A stretch of DNA of 64,000 bases from Schistocephalus solidus (GCA_017591395.1 WEDG01011981.1:62001-126000), one strand, 5' to 3'; numbered from the stretch's first letter, positions 1-13,569 are shown. A program made the numbers and translations. The notes: a model not told the origin generated them from the sequence alone.

Positions 1-405
1 CGAATTCACTTAGCAGACATCCTGATCTTCCTGCACTTTAGAAATTCTTACGCTATTACGTACGCAATGCTCAGGAGAAGACGGCCACACAGCATTTGAA
101 AAAGACGGGCAGACACATCCCCTTGAAGAACTTATTCTGAGAAGAAAAAGATCCGTAAAACCGGGAAAAACACTGATGGGGTCTCAACCGCCCCTCCAAA
201 TGGTGGTGGTAACCCATAAAGTGGGCACACAAACTACCTGCAAAGTATCGTCCCAAGGATCAAAACAGTGAAACAAATTTCGATCAATCCGGGGCTGATA
301 AACTGGTCGATGCAGGCCACATCCATTTCTATCCAAATAAGTGCAGTTAACGCTTTGATAATAGCGAGCAGATCGCGTTCTCCGAAACGCCATCATTTTA
401 ATAAA
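1..405 (+). repeat. R1 repeat family, copy 1 (cut by window edge, decayed)
   Basis: This stretch aligns by eye along its whole length with R1 copies 4 and 5. Examples are 'cttcctgca...aaattctta' near 28-52, 'ctcaaccgcccctcc' near 184, and a terminal segment at 351-394 ending in 'ctccgaaacgcc'. The family's reading frame is recognisable (residues like NSLSRHPDLPA then KFLRYYVRNAQ), but a TAG interrupts it here. The hammerhead-like terminal segment is present but its stems are damaged. The left end lies outside the window. Confidence 0.6.
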
Positions 406-419
406 CCCGTTGCAGTAAG

Positions 420-1765
420 CCTCTCTTATTTCTCAAAGTAACGCTCTTTCCCCATCCCAATAACCGGGAAACGTATTGTGCTCGCGAAAGACAGTATGTT
501 GGTAAGCGAAATTTACAACATGCAATGTACCCGAAATGGTTATATTGATAGAAATTATCATATTCCAACAGGTGGAAGTGTGTCGGTTCAACCATCGAAA
601 ACGATGAGATCCAGAGGCGCTCTATAATATACTGCATGCTAAAACGGTGACTTGTGCGTTTGTTTCATTTAAAGTGACAGCAGACTTGCGTAGCATCTTT
701 CACTCTCTCGCTCATCTACATGGGTTCAGCGTTATGACACAATCAAGATGGTTAGAGGAGAATTTTGGCACACTGTCTGACGTCTACGTGTGCCACCACA
801 CCTGCTCCTTGCACCAAGGAACAGGTTTTAACAAAAACAAGCTTCAGTCAGTTCAGACCTCCTCTGAGTCAGATTTTCATGTAATTTACATTAAAAAGAA
901 GCTATTACGCTTTGAATAATTACCTTTGGAGAACCAATTTTGCTCGTCAGTTGGCAACCTTAAAAGTTTGATGCTAAAGTGAATTGATTAAAAATTTTCA
1001 AAAATTTACTTATAGACTAATTCAGAAGAATTTAGAAAATAATTCACACCCGTCAGATCACTGCACCACTTCTGAAAAGATTATAAAATTCAACTAAAGA
1101 CCAATCCGAAACAGAGAATTTTACGCTATTTTGAATGCACAGAAATCTGGGAAATAGTTGCATTAATGGGCGGAAATAACCATTTTATTTCGGAGAAAAA
1201 ATGACCTCAGTTTCATAAATCCAGAAAATTCACCATTAAGAACCCTATCGAACATTGAAAGTGTGAAAATTTTGAGCAAAACCGATAGAAATCGGTGTTT
1301 TGTAATCCTAGATCACAAAATTGTGGTCGATTCACACGTGCATGTGGAAATCGCAGACCATGAGCGACCTCATGGAATGTTTAAGATTATGTTTTAGATT
1401 AAGAAGGAAAATATAAGTTGGATTGTAAAATTTATCATCGTTCAGCATATTCCTAAGCTATGTCACCCATATTAGGATGCTGGCTTTTGAAAGAACGTCT
1501 TTTCAGCCGCATAAAAACACCATAGTCAATAAAAAATGACTAATGAATTAGTGTGCATATTTTTCTACAGATTTCTGTGTCCTTTAAAATTCGATTTCAT
1601 TCTATAGAAAACGTGAACAAAAGTTTTCTTTCATTTACTCAATTCCTAGCAAACCACCATTTCTGAAAATGTGGAAGTGGCATCTTTTGGTTTTAATAAG
1701 TTAATAGTCGTAAGTATCCATTCACATAGCATCCTTTCTGATCCTTGATTATTGCCTCGCATTAA
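420..1765. other. Non-coding stretch, nothing recognised
   Basis: AT-rich DNA with only short chance reading frames on both strands. I see no domain, repeat family or RNA gene in it. Confidence 0.5.
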
Positions 1766-1769
1766 GTAT

Positions 1770-2300
1770 ACTATGTAAAGTAAATTACCCAGCTCATGAA
1801 ATGTCGGGATCAAAATTTGAGGTGTGAGTATGGCACAGACTTTATGGTATTATTTTTGTTCGTTTGATTAAATTGATGAGCAGAAAGCTGTTCGCTAATG
1901 AGGAGTTCACATCAGCTCTGTTTTTTTTTAATTAAGGGAAAATGGGGCCAAACAGGGCCAAATCCGACGTTTTTTGCTATCCAGGAATTTTCCTACGTTA
2001 TTAAAAGTTCCAGATCAAAACATTTTGTTTCTATGCGTTGTACAGTAGATTACCTAACTCATGAAATGTTTATATAAGAATTCAAGATAGTAGCACGGCA
2101 GACATTTTAAGGTGTTCTGTGTTTCGAATTGAATTGATGGACAAAAAGTTGTTAAATAATAAAGAATTCACTTCGGATCGGTTTATTGATGGAAAAATGG
2201 CGCTGCATGGTGCAAACTCCAATGTTTCTTGCTATTCAGGATATTTACTACGCTATTAAAAGCTACTGCTTAAAGCATTTTGCTTTTATGCCCATACTAA
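1770..2300 (+). repeat. Diverged two-unit tandem duplication, period about 265 bp
   Basis: Two consecutive segments align. The phrase 'ctcatgaaatg' occurs at 1793 and at 2058. Both copies then show in order a 'gcac(a/g)gcaga' block, a 'ttgat(g)(a/g)(a)ca(g/a)aaa' block, a 'gaa(t)aatgg' block, and 'tttcttgctat(t)cagga' with a following 'ttattaaaa' stretch. Roughly two thirds of positions match by eye, so the duplication is old. No coding capacity is shared. Confidence 0.55.
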
Positions 2301-2996
2301 GAGTGCGTATTCATATAAGCCGGAAACATTTGGCATATATCACTTCGGAGAACGGAAACATTTGTTTTGATTTCACGAAAATCAGGTGATTGCAGGTTTG
2401 AAATATTACATTGTTTTCTGGAAAACAAGGGCAGATTCAGTCTAAAAAATTAACTGATACACATTTATGACGTTTTGTACCAAAAACGCTGTAATAAACT
2501 TCTGTGAATATACTTTGTTTTACCACTGATAATTGGGTCCTTAAACACGCATATATACGAGACGTGATGACACGCTGCCACGTTTTGCTGTCATGGTGTA
2601 CGCCAAGCCTGTCAAGATAATTTCGGTCTGTAGTTGACTATAAATGAATAAGGAAACTTAAAATGGAAGGGGCAGAAGATTAACATTTTACTGCCAAATC
2701 TTGATATATATTTGGCCACTCTCTTGTACGTTTGAAATTGTAGAACTAAACTAAAAGTAAGCAAACATATCAAACAATGCTCCAATAGAAAGAGAAAAGA
2801 GAGTTCTTTTATTTTCAGGAGAAATTGCATACCCACTTTTGCGCGAAGTCGAAAAACCAGTCAAACGTTCCCAGTTTTTCATTTACTTCACTCTGGGAAA
2901 CCTGAAGTACACAGACATTCTACAGTGAATCATTTTATTGAAGCGCATTTTAAAAAGGTAACTTATTATAGAAAATCGTTTAACTAATTATAAGCA
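2301..2996. other. Non-coding stretch, nothing recognised
   Basis: AT-rich sequence between two tandem duplications. No gene or named element is visible. Confidence 0.5.
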
Positions 2997-3212
2997 TATA
3001 TTTTCTCGGCTTTTGTTGTGATGTTCATTTTTCTCGGCAGTGAGTTTTCATGTTTGACTGAATGTACAAATATGACCAACATGGTATAGGACCCATATGA
3101 CCCATATATATGACACATATGAGCCATAGGCAAATATTTTCTCGGCTTATGTTGTAGACGTTTAGATTTCTCGATAGTGAGTTTTCAGGTTTGAGAGAGT
3201 CTACAAATTTGA
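2997..3212 (+). repeat. Short tandem duplication, period about 137 bp
   Basis: The block 'atattttctcggctt' followed by 'ttctcg(g/a)(c/t)agtgagttttca' and '(t)acaaat(a/t)tgac' occurs at 2997-3075 and again at 3134-3212. Between the units is a small internal run of 'gacccatat/gacacatat/gagccata' motifs (3090-3130), a microsatellite-like 10-bp array. Confidence 0.6.
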
Positions 3213-3636
3213 CACATCCGCATTAGAAAGAATGTCCAAAAGTCACTAATTTGCTAAATGCTTTTAAGAATTATCTTATTGTGAAGGTTTTACTAAACGA
3301 ATCAAAGGGAATCGAAATTTTGTGAGCAGTTGACTAAAGACACTGAAATCGTAAGAATTCATTATATTTTCAAAGATAAGCTGAAAAAATGTAATAGAAA
3401 ACGAGAAATAGTTATAAAGATATTTAACAATAGAAAATTCATGTTTAAATACACAAAATGGTACGTTTACGATTGCACCTGACGATTCTATTTAAATTTA
3501 TTAGTCTTTGACTGGCCAGTAAACGTGAAAGCCTATATATATTATAATTCGGTATGACCCTATCGGCGCAATCAAGAAACACTCTGTTGGCCTTGGCCAT
3601 AAGTATCAAAGACAATATAAAAACGGAATAAAAACT

Positions 3637-3985
3637 GCAAATTCTCGTGAAACGGTGTTGAAATAAACACTCGCATGTTAGGATGCTTAATGACGTTGCG
3701 CTTAATCTAGATAAATATGTATGTGCGAAATTCGGAAAAAGCCTATTTTCAAACGTAACTCTACTTTTGTTGCCTTATTCACTCGTTTAGTTGCATGGAA
3801 AGTCTTCCTATACATTTAAAACTTCAGTTTCCTCAATTAGATCGATTTTTCACCTTTTCGTAATTTGTACCTTTTCTAAAACATAAGCATTTCTAGACAA
3901 TTTAATTTTAATTTGTAAACCGCAATAAGCCCTTTTTTTCCTTACGATCGATTCTTTACTGATGTAAAACTTTGGGAGACGCAGC
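3637..3985 (+). repeat. Diverged ~350-bp repeat, left copy of a pair
   Basis: This segment aligns with 4785-5150. Shared landmarks in order are 'aattctc(g/a)t', 'cttaatct(a/g)ga', 'attttcaaa', 'cattaaaaacttca' versus 'catttaaaacttca', 'agcatttcta' versus 'agtatttcta', 'ttaaattttaaacc'-like text, 'gccttttttt', and finally 'ctttggg(a/g)gac(g/a)cag'. The two copies bracket the LINE relic at 4019-4552. Confidence 0.5.
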
Positions 3986-4018
3986 GTGCGCTGAGTTTGC
4001 GTAACTCATAATATCCAT

Positions 4019-4552
4019 ATGCGACCCTCCCCTTGTTCTGAATCCTCAGCCGTCCTTCCCAATGAGGTATCCTCTTTCCAGTACCTTGGCCTTACTCTGA
4101 CATTTCATCTTTTATTTGCCCAACATATTAATACAATTTTTACGAAATTTCGTAAACGTCTATATTATATCTACCGTTTACATTCCTATTACACATCTCA
4201 AGCCCTTATCTGGTGATTTATAGAAGCATGTATGCCTTTCCTCATCCTTAATGGTTCTCCCGTGATTATTCCAGCTTTGTTCTAAAAGGATTTGTTGATT
4301 TTAAAACGTATCCTCCGAATGCTCTCTTCTGCTGCTGGTGTTTCTTTTACTGTTTTAGTGGATTTGATAAAAAATGGCACTCAACAACAGTCAAAAAATT
4401 TGCTGGGCGAATTCTCGACGATGTTACCCATCTTATCTACTCTGAGCTAATTGCCATGATGTCTTCCCGTCGGATGCGCCAAGGCTTTCGTCATATAGCT
4501 TGTCATATATCGGCATATCAGCGCTCTGTTCTGCCATTTCTAGCACGCTAAC
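4019..4552 (+). mobile_element. LINE (non-LTR) reverse-transcriptase C-terminal relic
   Basis: The first open piece (4019-4216) translates to a stretch containing SSFQYLGLTLTFHL and QHINTIFTKFRKRLYYIYRL. This resembles the 'YLG' block and following helices after the catalytic core in jockey/RTE/CR1-type reverse transcriptases. After a stop, other frames continue the pattern, and 4378-4552 reads FAGRILDDVTHLIYSELIA and then a C-terminus ending SVLPFLAR and a stop. This matches the usual element ending in which a basic segment is followed by SF(I/L)P and a short tail. Frames change and stops interrupt, so this is a dead fragment lacking the catalytic YADD region. The clade cannot be assigned by eye. 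Confidence 0.5.
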
Positions 4553-4784
4553 TAACGTATTAAGAGACTGAAATACAGAAGGTGTGATTGGAACTGTTTC
4601 CCCACTTGATGTCTATTTCTGACACTTTGATAGTTGCATAGTATGATGGCTTATTTTTTTCTCTTAGTGAATGGAGCCATTAATGTTTTGCTGAAAATTT
4701 TGAAATATACTTCAAAATAAAGCGAAGTCCTCTTTCTTTCTTCGAATTAGTCAAACGTTTCTTTAAATAAAGTATAAACGAAGA

Positions 4785-5150
4785 AGAAACCACCAATTCT
4801 CATTAAACCGTTTTGGAACCCATACTCGAAATGTATGCTGTTTGGTAACGGACATAAGTTCCACTGCCCTTAATCTGGAAAAGAAGGTCCTCGAAATATA
4901 CATTAAAGGACAATTTTCAAAAGAAATTCAACTTCAGGTTTATTATTTATTTTTATGTTTACATGGACAAAGAATTCCGTGTCATTAAAAACTTCACTTT
5001 AATTAACGATCTCGATATTTCCCTTTTTTTGGATTTTGCCTCTTTTCTTAAAGAAATCAGTATTTCTAAAAAACGTAATATTAAATTTTAAACCAAAATA
5101 TGCCTTTTTTAACAAGAGTCGCTATTTTAATGCTGTCAATCTTTGGGGAC
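4785..5150 (+). repeat. Diverged ~350-bp repeat, right copy of a pair
   Basis: Partner of 3637-3985 in the same orientation, offset about 1.15 kb. It may be an old segmental duplication, or two insertions of the same unnamed element with the LINE relic between them. Confidence 0.5.
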
Positions 5151-8100
5151 ACAGTAAGGGTCAATTTCGCATAACGGGCCTTTTTTCATGAAATCCATGA
5201 GATTTCATTTGATTGTGCACGCAATATAGTCCACATTCATTGCAAAATTTACTGATTACTTTATGGTATTTTCATAATAACCTAGAGGTGTAAATGTCAT
5301 TCGTTAAATACAAGGCATGCAGGTTGTACGCTCCAAAACCTAAATGTGATCTAATGATATACATAAGTTTAACTTTTTTTCGGGAATTGAAAAACATTTT
5401 AAAAGTTTAATATATACCACTCGATAAAATGTTTGAAGCCCTACCTTAATATGGAGCTTATTTCCGAACGCACGACAAATGGCACTGTGTAGTAGATAAC
5501 TACTTAAATAATTATTTTTTTAAATTTATTTTTCTTTCCTTTATAAATTCAAGTAGAATGTATAAAAACCTACGTTGTTGTATAGTTTTAAGTATCATTA
5601 ATGAATGGACATATAATATGCTTAAAATATCTAAACATTTTAAAAACAAACTTATTCTGTTTTTTTTCCAGTAAATTATTTGAAGTTAGCTTAATTTTCT
5701 ACCGAATAAAGACAAAGAATATCATTGAGAAACATTAATGAAGGGTTTAGTTTCTGCGGATGGCGGAAAAGAATCTTGTTCAAAAGCCGACATATTATTT
5801 TGACTGAAATATCTTGGGATTATGTTGCACGACAATTAGTATTACACACTCGAATAAATATTTTTTTCGATAGGAAACACTCAAAAATTCTGCATAATAT
5901 TTAACACAATAGTAAACCTACTGTAAATAACGAAACCAGAAAACTGTAAGTGATATGCCAATAAATGTCATGGACATTGAATGGCGGAATCTTTCAAACA
6001 CAAAACCTTCTAGTTGTCAATATTATGTCTACAGTATTCGCATACAAACGTTTTATACGCGATTTTCCATCCAACGATATGGCGTACGCAGGGAAAAAGA
6101 ACAGACCTCACCTAAAAGAAGGCAGATGAATTTGTTAATCAAATGCATTCGGAAAGTGATAGCTATCGCAGTATACTTTCTCATAAGGCAGAATCCATCT
6201 TGCACTGCAGGTTTACTGGCATCCAAATCGTTTACTTCTATGAACACGCAAAGTAACCCAGAGGATGCTAAGATGTAAGAGCTACAGTGTTTGTGTTGAA
6301 ACCTATTTTTAGGATGCATATAGTTTGATAGTCTTATGAATACCTGCCATTGTAGGTGTGCAGGCTACTACAAATATAGAAAGTCAATACTTATAAGTCA
6401 AATGCCGTCAGTGGTCGAAGGAAACTAGGCTTGACCAGAGATTCGCCACATACTCAGGGAACCCATGATTGTGCTGTTTTCAAAAAGAAGAAGCAATTAT
6501 TTACCGTCTTAGTTTCCGAGCAATTTATTTATGCTCTACCACGAAATTAATGACAACAAAAAAGCTAAACTAGGAATTTAATCAACCTGAAGAATGCTTT
6601 GTCGCATGTTGCTACTTCCTTTGTTTGTACTTAGATATCGACATGGATAAATGATCGGGTCAACTTAGTGTAAAAAGTCGACGACTTATCTGAATCTCGA
6701 TAATAACACAAGCATGGTAGACATCTAGTCTATCTACACTGGGCTTATACAGCCAAGTTCATGAAAAAGTCCCAACAAATAAAGGCAAAATGTAATTCTG
6801 GGAGAATATAGCTAATAAATTGCATTCTTCCATTCTATAGATATGATAAAAAACGAATATACATTTGTATTAAATCACTTTAGTAAGCACCGGTGGACGA
6901 AAAATACAACCCAATAATTGATCTTTTTCGCAATTACCAGTCTTCTGTATTTAAGGTTAATTTCAAAAACAACATTTGTTTTGATAAAGCGGTGGAATTA
7001 AACAATTTATCTAACTCATTTCCTTATAATTTCACGTGAACCTGTGACAGTTTCTTTATGTTGCACTTCCATAACTGTCAGAGAATAATCGTCGTTTCAT
7101 TATTAGTGAGCTAAAATTAACAATATTATTTTATGCCGAAAATTGAGTGATGAGCACCGAAAGATGTAGGCTGCATACAAAAAATAAAGACGTCAATTTC
7201 GACGCGCTGTTAACACAAGCAGTGTCGGGACAACAGGGTACCAATAGCCAGTATCCAACATCTGAAAAAGGACAAATTTACAATTATTGTTTTACTAGTT
7301 GACATCAGCCGTTGATGTCTTAATCTCAGGCTGCAGGTCTAACTCAAGGTCAGTTAAGTATCAAAAAGTGTGCCCTTTCTTGTGCAAAGGCACTTCTTTT
7401 TCTTTTTTTACGTCTGTACGGTAATGTGCACTGTGTCAGGACAATGATTTCGTACACACTTGCAGTTTGAAGGAGGGTTTAAGGTATCGGTATCCTCTTC
7501 TGACCTATTGTATATGCACCATCACCCTTACTCCTGACCGTAGATAAAGTTAAAGTGGAAGACCAATTGTCGTAATTATCAATCCGTTTGATTTTTTTGC
7601 GTCAAGAGCGGCTTCATTTAATGTTTTGCCTTGGCTCATTCTGTGTAATCTACCTAGGTGGTGTCCCTCAGAATTCCAAATCTTCCCTCAGGTTTTTGAT
7701 AAGTCAACTAAAGCATAAATGCTGGTGGCTGCTATATACGTTAATAGTCATTTTTTACGCTCACAGTGGATGCATCTGCTGCCCATTCTATTCGTGAAAA
7801 TATCATGTTTACTTGTTCTGCTAGTGATTTAAACGCGCACACCAAGCATATCTACCCTTTCTCTGCGTCATTTAATTTTGCTTCAACGATCTTTCCTTAT
7901 TGTAGCTTTGCGTTATCATCATGGTCCGCTCTGGTCCTCAATCTTTATTGTTATCTTTTATTTTGATTACAATTTCTGTCCCACCTTAACATTGTTAATC
8001 CGAAAGAGTAATTAAAAATAGACTAACTATTTCGGAATTTCGGAATGCAACGAGTGAACTGGTAACCTCCGCTGTTTATAATGCAATACATTTTTTAAAA

Positions 8101-11100
8101 TAAAATAGGCAGTTTTCTTGCGGCGACTGCAGCATATGATAACTTTCTTTTGGGCAACAATTCGGACTTCAGAAAATTTGGGATACATATAAACCTTTTT
8201 AAAATACAATTTCAGCCGTCGAAATGTTATTAAAAAAATCCTAGAATATTCTGAACAAAAGACGTAGCGCCAAGCCACAAGAATGTTCGTGTAAGCTGTG
8301 AAATATTATTGAAATAGATGTCTACACAAAAGTAAAAATTTCCGAGAAGCAAAGAATATGCAAACATTCAGCTTTCTTTCAACAAGAAATGATGGTCATT
8401 TCGTCAAAAGACCCGCTGGTTTATAAAACAACTGATGAAGAATGCATGAAGTCCTCAAATTTTTAGATAACATCCCAGAGAACTATCGTTTAAAGGATAT
8501 ATAACCAGAAAGGTATGCTTGATGAAATAAATTTTTCTGGCATTAAGTGGGGTTGTTTATACACCCATAAAAATAGAATACTGTTGCATGCCTGTAATGA
8601 AAATCTTTAACCAAAGATTGTTTTAGCATTATATATTAAACCGTTCCCTACTTAAAAGACTATCCGAACACAACTTGTGGTTAAGCATGCCTTAGGAATA
8701 TCGGATAAGAACAATTTTTGAAACATTACTCGCAGAGGGCGTAAGGTTTGTTAAGCATTTGGATTTTATGTAGGGCAGAAGGTAATACATTTTAGTACGA
8801 TAGTATTTCATATACTAAACATCGTTACTTGTCTTCAGTGGACAAAGATTGCATTGCGGTCACTGCTAAAAAAAAGAGTCAATATTAAGCAGCCAAGTCA
8901 TTTTGAGGGTACTATCATATAAGTCTAGCGTAAATATGAGAAATGGCGTCACCAAAACACAAATGCAGGCATTCTTCTACCGCGATATATACTATTTGCT
9001 GTTCCAGCAAGAATTGCGTGGAATCCCTGAGGAGTAACATACTACAGTAGTACCTTGAAAAAGTGCCCCCGAAAGACATCGAAAAATTCGCCTCAAGCGC
9101 AATCAATAGTCACCACCTGGCGGATTTTCAAACGTAAAGGGTGGAATACGGAAAAATACACTCGAAGTTCCAAGGCCACCAGACTTATCATTGCAATTTT
9201 ATCTTTGAGGCTGAAAAAAAGACAAGAAAGCATTTTGAAGGCAAATCGTGTTTTAATTCATTTAGTTCAAGAAACCCCGCACGCATGCTAACTTCATGCC
9301 TTTTTAACATGTAAAAACACGTTTTCATCTCTTTCTTATTATTAAATCAGAAAACTGCAAAGATTTTCACAGTATATATTAAAAACCTATCGAATGAGGT
9401 GTACAATTTCCTTATTGGCCTGAAAATAAATATAATCATTAAATGTACCTGTTTTCAATAAAAAATGCTAATATTTTGAACTCAGAACCTTTTTTTCTTT
9501 TAAATGAACACACAACAGAACAAGCGCTTAAAAGGCACGTTAATCAGGGTTAAATAATTCGCAAACTAGCTGTAACTAAATTGACAACTAAATGAAAACG
9601 TAAGCGTCAGATGAAGTCTTGAAAGAACTTGGTCACTTTTGATTAACATTTGCCTCATCAGAACGCCATCAGTTTCGATTAAATAATTGGAGCCACCCAG
9701 CATATAAAAGATTTCTTTTGGAACTAATTGTAAGCGCCAAGATATCTGGAGTTTGGATGTCGTCTTTGGGTCGTTGTCTTATTGGCTTGGGCTTAACAAA
9801 TCAGATGCCAACTAAAGTGTAAACTACGTCTTCTTATTTTGTCTCAGGGGATTGTGGGTGATCAGTTTAGATGAAGTGTCAAACAGATCTAGTATAAGTC
9901 AAACTCGATGAAAGCGTAGCAGGAATCTATTAAGAAATGCTAATTTTCTTATTGAAATTCTGAAATCTGAACATGTCCTGTGCACTTGCAAACCTTTACC
10001 CAACAAATAGGGAATAAAACAAATATTACTTCATTATAGTAACTTATGAAAAATAGTGTGTCGCTAGAATTTATATGTCATCTCCTGCTAAATGTGTTAT
10101 AACTATCGGAGATACCCCGATCCTCATCATCTTTCATGTTAGTAAAATAGAATTGTCTTCAAAATATTTGTTTGTTACGAATAATGCATTTAAAATATGG
10201 TTGACACTTACATACACGACACTCGTGCCAGGATGCTCACATTGCGTTGAGGGATATAACTATCTGGAATACTTGGTAACAATAGGCACAATGTCCATTT
10301 GTCCGTTTCAAAAGGAAAAATGGCTAAGACAATGTCTAAAGAGCACAAGCATTCATGTGGGATTTGCATAAGATATGGTACCTAAATCAGTATAAGTATA
10401 TGGGGACGAACATTATCTAAAAGGCGCAAAATTTTACTTTAAATACCGGTATTTTACTTTTTTCTCTTCCCTTGTTACAAGAAAGTAACAGTAATTACAT
10501 TGTATTTCAAATAAAGAGCACGCATTTATTTTAATGTACATCGAGTTATAAGAGGCAGAAATCGGTACCCATAGTAAAATATTTTTTTCAAATGTCAAAG
10601 GAACAGGAATGCAAATTTCTAGCAAATTTGCTGCCATCGAAAAATGCTGAACTTACCCTTTGGGAAACACACCCAACAAAGATGTAATAGAATTTTTATA
10701 TGCCAGCTGACTTGATAACTCGTGTTCTTATATTTTTCTAAAGGCGCTCAGAAACGTAGGCCTTCAGAGAATCCTCCATGTCAATTGAGGACACATCTGA
10801 CAACGCTAAGTTACGGTAGATGATCATTAGACATGTCAGTATAATCTTCGCCCACTCCAATTATAACACACACATGCGAATGATTATTTTATAAAATTTG
10901 TTAAATATACAAGTCTTTGTGAATATTAATAAAAATTTTGAATAAATGCAGTGGTTATAGTTTAATTAATAAGTAATATCCCGTGGATTTTAAAAGATTG
11001 GATGGGTATATTTGCAATATTTAATTGGTTTGCAGAATTGAAAGAAATTAAAAGTTTATTCTGCCTTAAGGAAGGAAGCGCACAGGAGTAAGTGCAATGA

Positions 11101-12044
11101 AACAGGCGATGTCACCTCTGCAAACTCTAAGTTACCGTTAAAAGTTATGCCTTGAACCTAATTGTAGCGATGAAGAAAATGCTAGCTTTCACTACATTAC
11201 GTCAAGTCTCTTTACATATGCTGCAAAAATATCATTTTCCTTAGATTTCACCGAAAGTTTGTACAGCAGATTTTATAATGAATACCACGTCAGATAATTA
11301 TCGGTTTTAAATAAAATTGGGATGTTGGCTTTTAATTGCACGAATCTAAATACCCAGCTAGCATAAAAAGGCTACTTTTCGTTAGGAAACTTTGTGTTTT
11401 TAACCTTTAAAAATAAACATTTGGTCTTAACGGATCGAATGATGAAACGTAAAAATAACACGAAATTATTTGTTCTTACGGTCAAAAGAAACAAGAGGTC
11501 AGTAAAAAACGTGACTTGATAAGGGCACGAGGAGGTCAGACGTAGGTGTTGACTTTGAATGTCTGATTGTCACTGAGTCCACCGTGGTTTCTTATATAAT
11601 GTTAACAATGCTAAGTGTATCATCCAGATTCTTGTTTGAAGACATCCTGCTAACGCCTGTACATGTTGTAACCTTTTTCTCATTTCCTGTTCAATGTACT
11701 ATATGCGAGTTTTTCAGCTCCGATTGCTAAATTCTGCTAATTCTGACGTAACCACTCAATATTAATATAAAATATGTCAATTTATTGAGAGTGCCTTAGA
11801 AGCCTTAACGTCAAAACCAAGGGAACGTAAATGAGCATATGTGACTTACTTGCAGTCAGCAGGTGGCATCACCTGATCCCACTCAGAGACGTTCTAAAGT
11901 GTAAATACGAGTGCAGGTTCCAGGAGCCTCATCTCTTTGCTATGGGTAGTCTGCGTCACACTTGCTTAGATAAACTAAAAATATTCAAAAGCATGAGAAA
12001 GTAGCCTTTACCAGAACTAATAAATCAGGACTGGTCTGACGTAC
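5151..12044. other. Long non-coding stretch with one dispersed repeat
   Basis: Open frames are short and show no recognisable protein. The only structure I can name is 5775-5870, which aligns with 37345-37440 around 'tgactg(a/t)aatatcttgggatt' and the following 'gca/ta-cgacaa' block. That makes it a copy of a dispersed repeat. Nothing else was recognised. Confidence 0.45.
5775..5870 (+). repeat. Dispersed repeat, copy a
   Basis: Shares 'aatatcttgggatt' and flanking text with 37345-37440 in the same orientation. The match is imperfect and ends are not defined. Confidence 0.4.
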
Positions 12045-12236
12045 CAGCATAAAGGTTCATCACCATTCTTCGGACTTGTTTTATTGCAGGTCAGGCAGAC
12101 TTGACATTTCAACCGGAATCCGGTTTTTCTTGAACTGGACGATATTTTCGGTGAGTGGAAAGATCTGATCAGAATTTCATGGCAAAATGGAACGCTCTTA
12201 TTTTGCGCAACATCCAGGGCAGATGCGTCGTCACGA
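12045..12236 (-). CDS. Possible internal exon, cysteine-rich (low confidence)
   Basis: On the minus strand an open frame is bounded by a plausible acceptor (pyrimidine-rich 'gttgccttttag', AG at 12238-12237) and a strong donor (GTACGT at 12044-12039). The enclosed segment is 192 nt, divisible by three, with matching phases at both ends. Its last residues read LKCQVCLTCNKTSPKNGDEP then LC. The Cys-x2-Cys-x2-Cys-x12-Cys spacing equals that of the second finger of tandem PHD proteins of the KAT6/DPF type as I remember them. The acidic CD-x-CD continuation expected in a next exon was not found downstream. The first half has no recognisable finger. It could be chance in an AT-rich genome. Confidence 0.2.
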
Positions 12237-13540
12237 CTAAAAGGCAACGCAGACAATGTTATATCAAAATTACCATTTTGGCGGGGGGAACAGCAGCGCT
12301 TGCATTTTAACAAAAGGGAAAATTACTCTATCAAAATAAAGCCAGTCCTTAGCAGTATCTTGTTCTTTAATAGGTGGCAATGAAAATAGGATATTTACCT
12401 AAAAACCAAAAAGGTAGTTTGAAGTAACTGCCGGAGTGTTTAGCTGATTTTATGTTGACTGAGGGGTGCGTTATTTTACGACAACGATGCAAAATAGCTG
12501 AACAAACTATAATCGGTTGACAAATTATCAGGCTATTAGGCAAGATGGGACATCATGTATGACTAGGTTCTGACCAATTTAAAAGCTAGTTTCGATGTGC
12601 ATGTTGTGAAATTACCATTCTGCAACATCAGTCCACTAAGTGTATCATGCCATTTTTGCAATGTCAGTGTGCTCTCCATATGATTCAGTCGTGATCAGCT
12701 AGTTTGAACTCCCAAAGAAACGGTGAATGAAGATAACGTTCAATGGTTGTTTATATACAATATTGAAGTTATGCATATATGTGGCTTCATTTGCATCCAG
12801 TAACTATTGGGACTTCTTTCATTCACCATAGTGAATAACGTTTTCGTCAAAAGAGCGCTGAACTGCAAGCACTGTTTTCCATTATTTTGTGACTTGACAC
12901 AAACTGATATTAAAGCATAAGAAAGCTTTTTTTTCGTTCAAATTATAATGTTAACATCCTCAAATTTTTGATAAGTTTATTTGGCAGTATTCATATGTCA
13001 AAAACCGACCTTGACATCCACCAGTTATAAAACGATTTGGACCCACTCTCATGATCAAAATTGTGATGTTTCAAAATTTTATTCCATAAGGGCCAAAGTA
13101 GAATCCTGTTTTTGACTTTCACATTGCCAGTAAAACGTTTTTGCACTCTTTCTGCGATGCAAATTTTAATTTGAACCCCAGCCATGAGCAAAGTGAGGCA
13201 AAGGTTAAATAGAAAGCTAGTGCGAATCTAGGTAAATTTCACACGATGACTGTCCTAATGTTTAGTGGATTTAGTACCTAAGTAAAACTAATGACGAGAA
13301 AATTTTCTAGAATTTGATCCTTTTGGTTAAAAAGGAATGAGATTGAATTGCAGTTTTCCCTTTTCCATTTCCACTTTATATTTGGTCGTCAATAATGCAA
13401 AAGGTTTTTAAATAGTTAAGGAAACGGTAAGGAGGCCCGGTTTTACTCTACGGATTTTCCGAAGTTGTTGTAGATTAGATAATTATGGTCAATCCAATGA
13501 AGGTTGTGCCATGCGATACAGGATTATAAGCCCTATGTAA
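12237..13540. other. Non-coding stretch, nothing recognised
   Basis: Short frames only. I see no repeat family or gene before R1 copy 2 begins. Confidence 0.45.
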
Positions 13541-13569
13541 TAAAATACGAACGCGTCTACATGAACAAT

